Shown here in pieces: positions 43,701 to 50,600 of a DNA stretch of 64,000 bases. Position 1 is the first letter of the stretch, and the number at the start of each line of letters is the position of its first letter. Made by a program: the position numbers and the translations under genes. Location: contig CAYGTO010000001.1 in assembly GCA_964352815.1 (NCBI GenBank), forward strand, positions 124,001-188,000, written 5' to 3'. The notes under the pieces are model-generated. The model ran no database searches and had not been told where the DNA came from. It worked only from the letters and a program-made list of their open reading frames with translations. The DNA is from CAYGTO01 sp964352815 (GTDB taxonomy: Bacteria > Pseudomonadota > Alphaproteobacteria > Rickettsiales > UBA3002).

Positions 43701-44606
43701 CCACTTTTGCCGCTGGTGAGTGAGTCGGTCTATCGGGGATTGAAAGGTTTCGGGTCTCAGGTGTCAGGTTCCAGTGAAATCGTCCAGAAACCTGATCCCC
43801 GGAACCTGGAACCTAATATATCAGTTCACCTTATCGATTTTCCCGATGTTTCAGCGCTCTCGGACGAAACCGAACTGGTCACCGACATGGACCGGGTGCG
43901 CGACACCTGTAACACGATTCTCTCTATCCGTAACGAAACCAATATCCGCATTCGTCAGCCGCTGGCCTCGGCGACGCTCTATGGCGAAGGCGCGACGCGT
44001 CTCAAACCGTTCGAGCAGCTGATTGCCGATGAGGTGAATGTCAAAGCGGTGACCTTTTCCGATGATTTGGATGCGGTGGCGGAGCGATGCTTGAGTGTGA
44101 ATTTCAAAGTTGCTGGGAAGCGCTTAGGCGCGAAAATGAAAGCGGTCGGCGCGGGTGCGAAGCAAGGCGATTGGCAGGTGAATGACCAAGGACAAATGGT
44201 AGTTGCGGGCGAGGTGCTTGAGCCGGAAGAATATAGCCTGACGCTCACGGCCAAAGGCGAGACCCAAGGCGCACAGGCGCTGGCGAGTAATGATGCGATC
44301 GTGGTACTCGACACAGACATCAGCGCGGAACTCGCACGCGAAGGGCTCGCGCGGGATGTGGTGCGTGCAGTGCAGCAGGCACGTAAAGATGCGGGGCTGA
44401 ATGTCGCCGATCGGATTATTCTCTTCGCAGAGGCCGGAAGCGATGTTAGCAGCGCGATTGATACGCATCGTGATTATATCGCCGAACAAACCCTCGCGCA
44501 TGCGATTGAGTTATCAGCCCCATCTGAAGAAGGGTTCAGCGCACAATCGCAGATCGGCAGCGAGTCGGTGACCCTTTACATCCATAAACATGCAGACGCT
44601 GCATGA
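40797..44606 (+). CDS. ileS: Isoleucyl-tRNA synthetase with inserted GNAT domain
   Basis: Charges tRNAIle; 1269 aa against about 1050 for this eukaryote-like IleRS type. Seen: YDGPPFANGLPHYGHLLTG (HIGH-type motif), the CP1 editing domain with AWTTTPWTLPSNLAL and GTGIVHMAPAFGEDD, EYIGQTRGWFNTL, and a KMSKS-equivalent reading KYSKRLKNY. Two additions: a GNAT acetyltransferase domain at residues 295-453 inside CP1, and a palindromic element at about 986-1006. The frame is open throughout, and synthetase motifs resume cleanly after each, so neither looks like an assembly error. The start at 40797 (MSYPQVEPNPN) is preferred to 40767. Overlaps gpsA by four bases. Confidence 0.95.
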   Translation: MSYPQVEPNPNFVKLEEEVLDFWEKEQVFQVSVEQRSAQKDGKNNEFVFYDGPPFANGLPHYGHLLTGYVKDAFARYQTMKGKRVERRFGWDCHGLPAEMGAEKELGVSGRVAITEYGIEKFNAHCRESVMKYRDAWRDYVTRQARWVDFDNDYKTMDTDFMESVIWAFKQLFDKGLIYESYRVMPYSWAAETPVSNFETKLDNAYREREDKAVTVKFRLDEPLEVLPREVKEHISKTHALAWTTTPWTLPSNLALAVSSELYYAPIVKEGETHLIAASSVKPYAKELFGKEQFETARCILRPFNEEDEALMVSLHTNTEVMETVNDGVRSEEEAKQDLKDSIKRQKKHGFDQFAVFHKESGAFMGRAGLSMIVQRADGDEKDLKPVLRAALLPDFWKGGYGTELCRFVTMLGFTLWGYDEVIAGALENNPPSHRMIERVGFKKVDTVMYKRMMGPFFTCSKEDFFAASLVKGSDLVGKEYAPLMPYFAGHENAFRILAGDFVEEGEGTGIVHMAPAFGEDDQKLCEASGIALVCPVDEKGRYTEELRAVKNAPELTGMHVIWDEASNHKETGNEAVIQYLKSTGQLLKQEQYLHNYPHCWRTDTPLIYRALSSWYVKVTDIKDRMVEKNQNINWVPGHIRDGAMGHMLDTAPDWSVSRNRFWGTPVPVWRSDNPENDELYVFGSIAELEDFFGKQVVDLHRPYIDELTKPDPQNSDYTIRRVEEVFDCWFESGSMPYAQVHYPFENKDWFETHFPAQFITEYIGQTRGWFNTLISLSTALFDTNPFENCVCHGVVIDAETGLKYSKRLKNYKDPKEVFDSYGADALRWMMLASPVMRGSDIGVDPEGAFIRDVVRLYIKPFWSAYHFFTLYANSDGLTGSLVTNSENVLDRYILAKLKSTVTKIDESLAAYDSPTACTAASQFFDVLNNWYIRRSRERFWSPEKNADKQAAYNTLYTVLHHMAAALAPLLPLVSESVYRGLKGFGSQVSGSSEIVQKPDPRNLEPNISVHLIDFPDVSALSDETELVTDMDRVRDTCNTILSIRNETNIRIRQPLASATLYGEGATRLKPFEQLIADEVNVKAVTFSDDLDAVAERCLSVNFKVAGKRLGAKMKAVGAGAKQGDWQVNDQGQMVVAGEVLEPEEYSLTLTAKGETQGAQALASNDAIVVLDTDISAELAREGLARDVVRAVQQARKDAGLNVADRIILFAEAGSDVSSAIDTHRDYIAEQTLAHAIELSAPSEEGFSAQSQIGSESVTLYIHKHADAA
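41679..42158 (+). other. RimJ/RimL-like GNAT domain inside the IleRS editing domain
   Basis: Residues 295-453 of the synthetase. Features in order: ETARCILRPFNEEDEALMVS at the start, FAVFHKESGAFMGRAGLSMI, the acetyl-CoA loop region in LLPDFWKGGYGTELCRFVT, ALENNPPSHRMIERVGFKK and the final YKRMM. These are the successive motifs of ribosomal-protein-type N-acetyltransferases. Before it the synthetase reads AKELFGKEQF, after it KGSDLVGKEYAPLMPYF, which would join directly in a normal IleRS. Confidence 0.9.
43752..43814. repeat. in-frame palindromic element inside ileS
   Basis: AGGTGTCAGGTTCC (43759-43772) pairs with GGAACCTGGAACCT (43801-43814) at 12 of 14 positions, with a 28-base loop. It encodes GSQVSGSSEIVQKPDPRNLE between VYRGLKGF and SVHLIDFPDV in the anticodon-binding region. 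This recalls palindromic elements of Rickettsia (RPE) found inside genes. No other copy was seen in the window. Confidence 0.72.
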
Positions 44607-45601
44607 GTAAGAACGTCCTACAGTTCGGCATTGTCGGGGCCGGCGCTTGGGGAACGACATTAGCGATGCTCGCGACCCGTGCAGGGAGTCGCGCCATGCT
44701 CTGGTCACGCAATGAAAATGTAGTCCAGGCGATTACCGATGAGCGCATGAATAGCGTGTATTTGCCTGGCGTGTATCTTGACCCATCGATTGAAATTACC
44801 AGTGAGCTAGGCGATCTGTCTGAATGCGATGTAATCATTATGGCGATTGCCTCACAGTCGCTGCGCGCGCAATGTATTGCTATGTCTGACCTTCTGCCGA
44901 GCAAAGTGCCGCTGATGATCGCATGTAAGGGGATTGAGCGCGGCAGTTTGATGTTGATGCATGAGGTGGTGGAGACGATTCTGCCACAAAACCCGGTGGC
45001 GGTAATCTCGGGGCCCAATTTCGCCAGTGAAATTGCGAAGGGACTGCCCGCGGCGACGGTGATTGCCTCGGCGCATCGGGACCTTTCAGAAAAGCTCTCC
45101 TATGCGATTGGTGGGCGCTATTTCCGGCCCTATCTGACGGATGATGTGGCGGGGGTCGAAATGGGCGGCGCCATTAAGAATGTGATCGCGATCGGCGCGG
45201 GAATCGCGGCGGGACGTGAGCTGGGCGATAATGCCCGCGCGGCGATTATTACCCGTGGGGTGATGGAAATGCAGCGTTTGGCAGACATTAAAGGCGGGAG
45301 GCCTGAAACCCTGACCGGTTTGGCAGGGCTGGGAGATTTGATGCTCAGCTGTTCGTCGCTACAATCGCGGAACATGTCTCTGGGTTATCGTATTGGAAGA
45401 GAAGCCACGTCGAAAAGCAAAGAAAAGGGCACACAGGGGTTAACCGAAGGGGTGATTACCGCAGCATCGGTGGCTCAATTGGCGCAAAAACAAGGGGTTT
45501 CAGTACCTATTTGTGAAATAGTGCACCGTATTTTGTCTGATGAGGTGAGTGTGGATCAGGCAATTCAACACCTTATTTCCCGCCCGTTTGTGGATGAATA
45601 G
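44603..45601 (+). CDS. gpsA: NAD(P)H-dependent glycerol-3-phosphate dehydrogenase
   Basis: Makes sn-glycerol 3-phosphate from dihydroxyacetone phosphate for phospholipids, feeding PlsY. Seen: FGIVGAGAWGTTLAMLATRA with the nucleotide-binding glycine motif, MIACKGIERGSLMLM, VAVISGPNFASEIAKGLPAA, GGAIKNVIAIGAGIAAG with the catalytic Lys, and TLTGLAGLGDLMLSCSS. 332 aa is normal. The start overlaps the ileS stop (ATGA), so the two are coupled. Confidence 0.97.
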   Translation: MSKNVLQFGIVGAGAWGTTLAMLATRAGSRAMLWSRNENVVQAITDERMNSVYLPGVYLDPSIEITSELGDLSECDVIIMAIASQSLRAQCIAMSDLLPSKVPLMIACKGIERGSLMLMHEVVETILPQNPVAVISGPNFASEIAKGLPAATVIASAHRDLSEKLSYAIGGRYFRPYLTDDVAGVEMGGAIKNVIAIGAGIAAGRELGDNARAAIITRGVMEMQRLADIKGGRPETLTGLAGLGDLMLSCSSLQSRNMSLGYRIGREATSKSKEKGTQGLTEGVITAASVAQLAQKQGVSVPICEIVHRILSDEVSVDQAIQHLISRPFVDE

Positions 45602-45740
45602 AGGTTAAATTACTGATAAATATATGCTTTTTCTTCGGGCGAAGTGAGCGCCTTTCATTCACCTGCGACTAAGCATTATATATCAACTCGATACTCGATA
45701 TCCTCGTTTCATACAATGCTAGTCTCAGAGAGATTTTCGT

Positions 45741-45764
45741 AAAAACGATTCTCAATCGTTTTTT
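45741..45764. terminator. probable intrinsic terminator after gpsA
   Basis: AAAACGATT CTC AATCGTTTT followed by more T. The stem is AT-rich and short, and the gpsA stop is 140 bp upstream. It could end ileS-gpsA transcription just before the PhoB-box-like promoter at 45770. Confidence 0.5.
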
Positions 45765-45769
45765 CTCAA

Positions 45770-45814
45770 TCTTCATAAAACTGTCACGTTTCTCCCTGCG
45801 TAGTTAGTTATAAT
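45770..45814 (+). promoter_or_regulatory. PhoB-box-like promoter of the 45848 gene
   Basis: TCTTCAT AAAA CTGTCAC (45770-45787) followed 21 bp later by a perfect -10, TATAAT (45809-45814). The 21-bp spacing is one helical turn (11 bp) more than the 10 bp at 18.6 and 29.9 kb. The transcript would start near 45821, leaving a leader of about 27 bases. Confidence 0.62.
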
Positions 45815-45847
45815 AAGACTATAGAAATGTAACTATTGAACAGAATT

Positions 45848-46873
45848 ATGGCATCGTTAGACGATAAATATGGCGGAGAAAACGCAGGCGCATTAAGGCG
45901 CTGGGCGAACTGGATCAAAAAGACCGGTAAAGCCATCAACCAATTCGGATTCATTATCCCATTTGCGAAAAGCATTGCGAATGGCTTTACTAGCTTATTT
46001 GGTGACGCAGCGATCAAGGCATCGGATGGATTTGGAACGCTGAGTGACTCCGCGCTTCGAGAAGTAGCAGATAGCGCTGGCCTCGAAGTTGCTGCAGATG
46101 CAACATCAGATCAGATTAAAAACGCTTTGACTGATGCAAGCCCTGAAATTCAGTCAGCATTTACTGAATCACTGCCAGATTTTGCTGGAATTACAGACGG
46201 AAGTTTCTTCGATACTGCCCTATTTGACTGGGCTGGGGCATCCGCGACGGCAGATGCTCTGAGTAAGTTGACTGGCATTGGTTTTGTGCTGGGTATTCTC
46301 CAAGCTGCGGCTGGATCCATCTTTACCTTCGTTGGTAACGTCATGATCGGTGCTGATAATCTGATTAAAGGTCAATATAACAAGGCAATCAAGGAAGCGG
46401 TTGCTGGAACAGTAGAAACTGGCATTGAAGCATCTTATGGTCTAGGAGCTGCATTCTTGAATATGCCAGGCATCAGCTGGGTGCCATGGGCGCTGAACTT
46501 GCCGAGTTTGATCGGTACCGGAAAATATGTATCAACCCACGCCTATGAAGCAACGATGGATGCGATGGACCATGTGGTGGGCAAAGACGAAACACAAGGC
46601 TCATTCATGGAGCGTAATTTCCCTGGTTTGTCTATGCAAAGCCTGCGTGCACAGCCCGCAGCGTTAGCGATGACGCCAGCGATGGCCGCTATTCCGGCCT
46701 ATGCTGCGCCACAGCCAGCGCCAGGCTACGGCCCAACGCATTGGCAGCAACGCCGCGCGGATGAGCTGGGTATGGGGCTAGACCAACTCCAGCAGCAGCG
46801 TGGCATGACGGATTTACAGCAAGCCCGCGCCGCACGTGCAGAACAGCTTGCATTAGAGGAATCACGCGCTTAA
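45848..46873 (+). CDS. hypothetical protein, 341 aa, central hydrophobic region
   Basis: Not recognised. It starts MASLDDKYGGENAG (ATG 45848; a TTG at 45836 is also open). The first third is amphipathic and Ala/Ser-rich. A hydrophobic, Gly/Ala-rich stretch at about 145-185 (GIGFVLGILQAAAGSIF) and another at about 210-235 may enter membranes. The C-terminal 90 residues are Ala/Gln/Pro-rich. No signal peptide. It has a PhoB-box-like promoter and is followed by the 46911 gene, so these form a probable two-gene unit. An effector role is only a guess. Confidence 0.65.
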   Translation: MASLDDKYGGENAGALRRWANWIKKTGKAINQFGFIIPFAKSIANGFTSLFGDAAIKASDGFGTLSDSALREVADSAGLEVAADATSDQIKNALTDASPEIQSAFTESLPDFAGITDGSFFDTALFDWAGASATADALSKLTGIGFVLGILQAAAGSIFTFVGNVMIGADNLIKGQYNKAIKEAVAGTVETGIEASYGLGAAFLNMPGISWVPWALNLPSLIGTGKYVSTHAYEATMDAMDHVVGKDETQGSFMERNFPGLSMQSLRAQPAALAMTPAMAAIPAYAAPQPAPGYGPTHWQQRRADELGMGLDQLQQQRGMTDLQQARAARAEQLALEESRA

Positions 46874-46910
46874 GAGGTGTGACAAACAGACAATAATTCA
46901 GTAAACTAAT

Positions 46911-47459
46911 ATGGTAGATACAATGAATCAGGCAGCACACGACATGGCTCAATTAGAGCATAATTATTACGATATCAGCCAGCTTTATGATATGGCGGAG
47001 GAGCTTGCGGAGACGATTGACCGTGCGCATGTTGCCGACCCTAAGGCACAGCTTGCGCTGATGGAGCCGCTCATTGAGCAGGTTAGCGAGTCAGCGGAAG
47101 TGCTGGAAGAAGAATATTTGACCCTCGCAGGCGGCAATGTTCGCCACAAAGCAAAGGTCAAAAGCAAAGTTGAAAGCGCGCTACGCAAAATTTTCACCGC
47201 GATTGATGCGTATGGACAAGCGGTTGGACGTGAAGCAGGTGAAGCGATTGATAATATTAAAAATGTTGCCGATCCGATTGTGCGCAAAATGAAGCGTCAT
47301 ATGGAAACCATTATTGGTCATTTCCTAGCCCTTATTGACCTATCACTCGATATGGTCATGCATAAGAACGATATTGAAGAGCTGAAGCGCCGCCATTCAC
47401 AGATTGCAGCGATGCTTCACGCGGCGAGCCAAGGGCATGTGCCTGGGCAGCAGGTCTAA
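46911..47459 (+). CDS. hypothetical helical protein, 182 aa
   Basis: Not recognised. Almost wholly helical by composition, with charged heptad-like stretches (YDMAEELAETIDRAHVADPK, LEEEYLTL, KVKSKVESALRKIFTAID) and a moderately hydrophobic segment at about 135-152 (ETIIGHFLALIDLSLDMVM). Starts at 46911 or 46923 (MNQAAHDMAQ); no clear ribosome site. 37 bp after the previous gene on the same strand and before the terminator at 47474, so it is likely the second gene of that unit. Confidence 0.65.
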   Translation: MVDTMNQAAHDMAQLEHNYYDISQLYDMAEELAETIDRAHVADPKAQLALMEPLIEQVSESAEVLEEEYLTLAGGNVRHKAKVKSKVESALRKIFTAIDAYGQAVGREAGEAIDNIKNVADPIVRKMKRHMETIIGHFLALIDLSLDMVMHKNDIEELKRRHSQIAAMLHAASQGHVPGQQV

Positions 47460-47473
47460 TATGAAATGACATA

Positions 47474-47501
47474 AAAAAGGGAGCCAATCGGCTCCCTTTT
47501 T
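47474..47501. terminator. bidirectional intrinsic terminator
   Basis: AAAAAGGGAGCC (47474-47485), loop AATC, GGCTCCCTTTTT (47490-47501): a perfect 12-bp stem with A and T runs on both sides. It lies between the convergent 46911 gene and glnA and can end both transcripts. Confidence 0.92.
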
Positions 47502-47522
47502 CGTTTATGTGATTTAGCGTAA

Positions 47523-48938
47523 CTACACTGAATAATACATCGCGAATTCGACAGGGCTTGGAGTTTGATCCAAGCGCGCTACTTCTTCTTCCTTCAGCTC
47601 AATATAGCCATCGATTAGCTCGTCATTGAACACACCACCGGCTTTCAGGAACTCACGATCTTCATCGAGTGCTTTCAGCGCCTGACGCAGGGAGCTACAA
47701 ATCGCGGGAATATCTTTAGTCTCTTCTTTCGACAGAGAATACAGATCTTTTTCAAGCGCTTCACCTGGGTCGATCTTATTCTTAATCCCGTCAAGGCCAG
47801 CCATCAGCAGCGCGCTGAAGGTGAGGTATGGGTTACCCGCAGAATCCGGGAAACGGGTTTCCAAACGTTTCGCTTTCGGGCTCGCCACATGCGGAATCCG
47901 GATCGATGCCGAACGATTCCGCGATGAGTAGCAGAGGAGTGTCGGCGCTTCATAGCCTGGCACCAAGCGCTTATAGCTGTTGGTTGAGGCATTCGTGAAC
48001 GCATTGAGTGCGCGCGCATGCTTGATCACGCCGCCAATGTAGTGCAGGCACATGTCAGACAGGCCCGCATATTTATCACCTGCAAAAAGTGGTGTATTAC
48101 CTTTCCAGATCGACTGGTGCACATGCATTCCTGATCCATTATCATTTGCAACAGGTTTCGGCATAAAGGTCGCCGTTTTGCCAAATTCATGCGCGACCAT
48201 TTGCACGACATATTTATATTTTTGAACATTATCAGCAGTTTGCACCAATGTGCTAAAGTTAATTCCGAGCTCATTCTGTGCTGGTGCCACCTCATGGTGG
48301 TGCAACACAGGTTCAATGCCCACTTCCGCTAAGCGGCGCAAACATTCCGAACGTAGCTCCGCCATCGAATCCACTGGAGGTACGGGGAAATAGCCACCTT
48401 TAATACCAGGGCGGTGACCCATATTACCGAAGTCGAAATCCTTACCAGTGTTGATTGGCGACTCTTCCGCATCGAGGCGGTAGAAGCTACCCATCATGCC
48501 AAGATCGTAACGCACATCGTCAAAGACGAAGAATTCAAGCTCAGGGCCAAAAAATGCTTTATCACCAATACCAGTCTCTTTCAGATAAGCTTCCGCACGC
48601 AGTGCAGTCGAACGGGCATCACGCTCATAGGCTTTTCCGTCCGATGGTTCAATCACATCGCAAAATACGATCGCCGTTGGGTGGCTGGCGAATGGGTCCA
48701 TAAACGCCGTGTTGCCATCTGGCATTAGAATCATGTCAGATTCGTTAATATCTTTCCACCCTGCGATCGAGGAGCCGTCAAACATGATGCCATCTTTCAT
48801 CAGATCTTCGTCGACTTGGTTGACGTAGTATGTGGTGTGCTGCCATTTCCCGCGTGGATCAGTGAAGCGGAAATCAACGAATTCTGCGTTATTTTCTTTT
48901 AAAAGTGAGAAAAATCGGGTTGTACCGTCTTTCGACAT
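47523..48938 (-). CDS. glnA: Glutamine synthetase, type I
   Basis: Makes glutamine from glutamate and ammonia; dodecameric, cytoplasmic. Seen: FVDFRFTDPRGKWQH, MFDGSSIAGWKDI, DPFASHPTAIVFCD, GPELEFFVFDDV, NDNGSGMHVHQS, KRLVPGYEAPTLLCYSSRNR and the adenylylation Tyr near residue 400 in EKDLYSLSKEE. 471 aa is normal. GGAG eight bases before the ATG fixes the start. Its usual partner glnB is not upstream. Confidence 0.97.
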   Translation of the reverse strand: MSKDGTTRFFSLLKENNAEFVDFRFTDPRGKWQHTTYYVNQVDEDLMKDGIMFDGSSIAGWKDINESDMILMPDGNTAFMDPFASHPTAIVFCDVIEPSDGKAYERDARSTALRAEAYLKETGIGDKAFFGPELEFFVFDDVRYDLGMMGSFYRLDAEESPINTGKDFDFGNMGHRPGIKGGYFPVPPVDSMAELRSECLRRLAEVGIEPVLHHHEVAPAQNELGINFSTLVQTADNVQKYKYVVQMVAHEFGKTATFMPKPVANDNGSGMHVHQSIWKGNTPLFAGDKYAGLSDMCLHYIGGVIKHARALNAFTNASTNSYKRLVPGYEAPTLLCYSSRNRSASIRIPHVASPKAKRLETRFPDSAGNPYLTFSALLMAGLDGIKNKIDPGEALEKDLYSLSKEETKDIPAICSSLRQALKALDEDREFLKAGGVFNDELIDGYIELKEEEVARLDQTPSPVEFAMYYSV

Positions 48939-49181
48939 GTGGAAAGCTCCATAATAATTTACATTCTCCGGCTAAATTCATGGAGTTATACTGGCATTGC
49001 TGCGCCTGCGAAAGGACGGAGTGGTTTTTGTCCTCAGTCTGTGGATTAAATTCATAATATATTGATTTATATGTTTTTACTTAAATAGGCGATGAAGAGG
49101 TGGCCAGCAGGCGGCCTTTTGGGTCGATGGAGGCGTTAAGCGCATCGCATAAACCGAAAAGCCGAGCAAAAGCAGCCATAA
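48939..49181. other. glnA upstream region, no gene seen
   Basis: Together with the regulatory site that follows, this makes a 327-bp gap between the divergent glnA and 49266 genes. No open frame with a ribosome site, no sigma54-type GG-N10-GC element in front of glnA and no strong hairpin-T terminator were seen. TATAAC (minus strand, near 48990) may be a -10 for glnA but lacks a clear -35. Confidence 0.5.
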
Positions 49182-49226
49182 ATGTCATCAAACTGTCATC
49201 CACTTATGCGCTCAGAATGGTACATT
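49182..49226 (+). promoter_or_regulatory. PhoB-box-like promoter of the 49266 gene
   Basis: ATGTCAT CAAA CTGTCAT (49182-49199), then 21 bp, then TACATT (49221-49226) as -10. The second half site is a perfect CTGTCAT. The spacing equals that of the 45.8 and 57.4 kb sites. Confidence 0.62.
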
Positions 49227-49265
49227 AAGTGATTAGGAAATAATGATTTCAGTGGTTTAAGGTAT

Positions 49266-50600
49266 ATGCCTAGAGAGATTCAGATTCAACCTACCGAACG
49301 CGAACGTGGCTATCTAGCTAGCCCCAAAACGGACGCGATTGGCAAATTTGCCAAAGGTCTGCTCAATCTCGTTCGTAATTATGCGGGTATGACGCGAAAT
49401 GGCACTGTTGCCGATGCGGCAAGGGGTTTGACGGGCTTACTTCATGAAAATGACTTCATGGTGGAGCCTGAAATTGTGTATGCGTGGCTTTTGGGGCAGG
49501 ATATTCCACGTGATACATTAAAAGATGCGGTGGCGAGTTCGATGCCGCTCAATGGAGTTCTGGGGTATTATGAAACCTCTTATGAGAATGCGGCAGCATC
49601 GCTGATGGATGCGGAAGGGAAGTGGCCAGGGATTGAAATTATTCCGGTGGATGAAGGAAAGGCGAGAGCCAGAGCTGAGGGGAGCCGCTCTGTGGACACA
49701 AAGCGTTCGCGCAGAGGTGTGCATGATCGCATCAAAGACCGGCCAAGTTTGCCACCAAGACGCCACCAAGGCAATATATTATATCGTGAGCTTCTAGATA
49801 CAGAAATTGAAGACATGATTAATGGGCCAAAGGGTGTGGCCACAGAGAACTTTTTTGAGCTTATTACCTGTATGGTTCGGCGTGATTACGAGAGCAATGC
49901 AGAAGCAGCGGATAATCTAGAACCAGAAAGTTGGGCGAATCATGATGATCGTGACTCAGCACTTGGAGAGTATATTAGAGGAGAAAAATTCCCGCCATTA
50001 TCGCTTCGCAATGTAATGAGACAAAAGCTCTGCAAGAATGATGCGGAGCGGTCTAGGTTCGATCAGCTCTGGCTTGGAAATATAAAACGAGTGCTCTCAG
50101 ATCCTTCGTGCGATAGTTATACATTCAGCTCTATCCTAACTACTTTAGAAAAAGAGTACTTTATAAAAGCCCTTGATATTGTCCGCATACAAAGCGAAGA
50201 AGGTATTGAGCAAGAAGAAATATTATACTTCTTACCACGTTCTCAAGGAGAATATCTGAAATATGTGCGCTATGCTAACGGTATTGGTAGGTCTGAAGTA
50301 GCTCACGAAACTGGTTGTGCTGAAACCACCATCGGAGACGCTGAGAATCTACATAAATCTTACTCGGTCGAAGATAACATCAGGCGACGTCTTTGCACGT
50401 TTTATCGGGAACGTGACGCCGCTCAAGGACGGGGAGTGTTTTTTGAAGAAGCGTATCAATCACTACCAGGTTGTCTGCCCAAAGCACAGAAAAAGTCTAA
50501 AGAAAGAGTGGGGTTAGAGGACGTGCCAGGCTCAATTGCCGTCCAAGCCGCAGAGCTACAAGGCTTTGCCAGTGACGTCCTCGCCTCACGTGCGATCTAA
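49266..50600 (+). CDS. hypothetical protein, 444 aa, with possible HTH region
   Basis: Not recognised as a whole. A soluble, charged protein. The N-terminal part has VEPEIVYAWLLGQDIPRDTL, which resembles a helix-turn-helix start. Around residue 340-375, GIGRSEVAHETGCAETTIGD has the spacing of an XRE-type HTH. Residues 130-165 are basic and Arg-rich (RSRRGVHDRIKDRPS). AAGG four bases before the ATG supports the start. Under a PhoB-box-like promoter; convergent with purA with no gap. Could be a regulator; low certainty. Confidence 0.62.
   Translation: MPREIQIQPTERERGYLASPKTDAIGKFAKGLLNLVRNYAGMTRNGTVADAARGLTGLLHENDFMVEPEIVYAWLLGQDIPRDTLKDAVASSMPLNGVLGYYETSYENAAASLMDAEGKWPGIEIIPVDEGKARARAEGSRSVDTKRSRRGVHDRIKDRPSLPPRRHQGNILYRELLDTEIEDMINGPKGVATENFFELITCMVRRDYESNAEAADNLEPESWANHDDRDSALGEYIRGEKFPPLSLRNVMRQKLCKNDAERSRFDQLWLGNIKRVLSDPSCDSYTFSSILTTLEKEYFIKALDIVRIQSEEGIEQEEILYFLPRSQGEYLKYVRYANGIGRSEVAHETGCAETTIGDAENLHKSYSVEDNIRRRLCTFYRERDAAQGRGVFFEEAYQSLPGCLPKAQKKSKERVGLEDVPGSIAVQAAELQGFASDVLASRAI

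Noticed and set aside
45836..45847. TTG start adding four codons to the 45848 gene
   Set aside because: A TTG start without ribosome site is less likely than the ATG 12 bases later; both lie in the same frame.
48939..49181. sigma54 promoter for glnA
   Set aside because: No TGGCAC-N5-TTGCA-like element in the right orientation was found in the upstream region.
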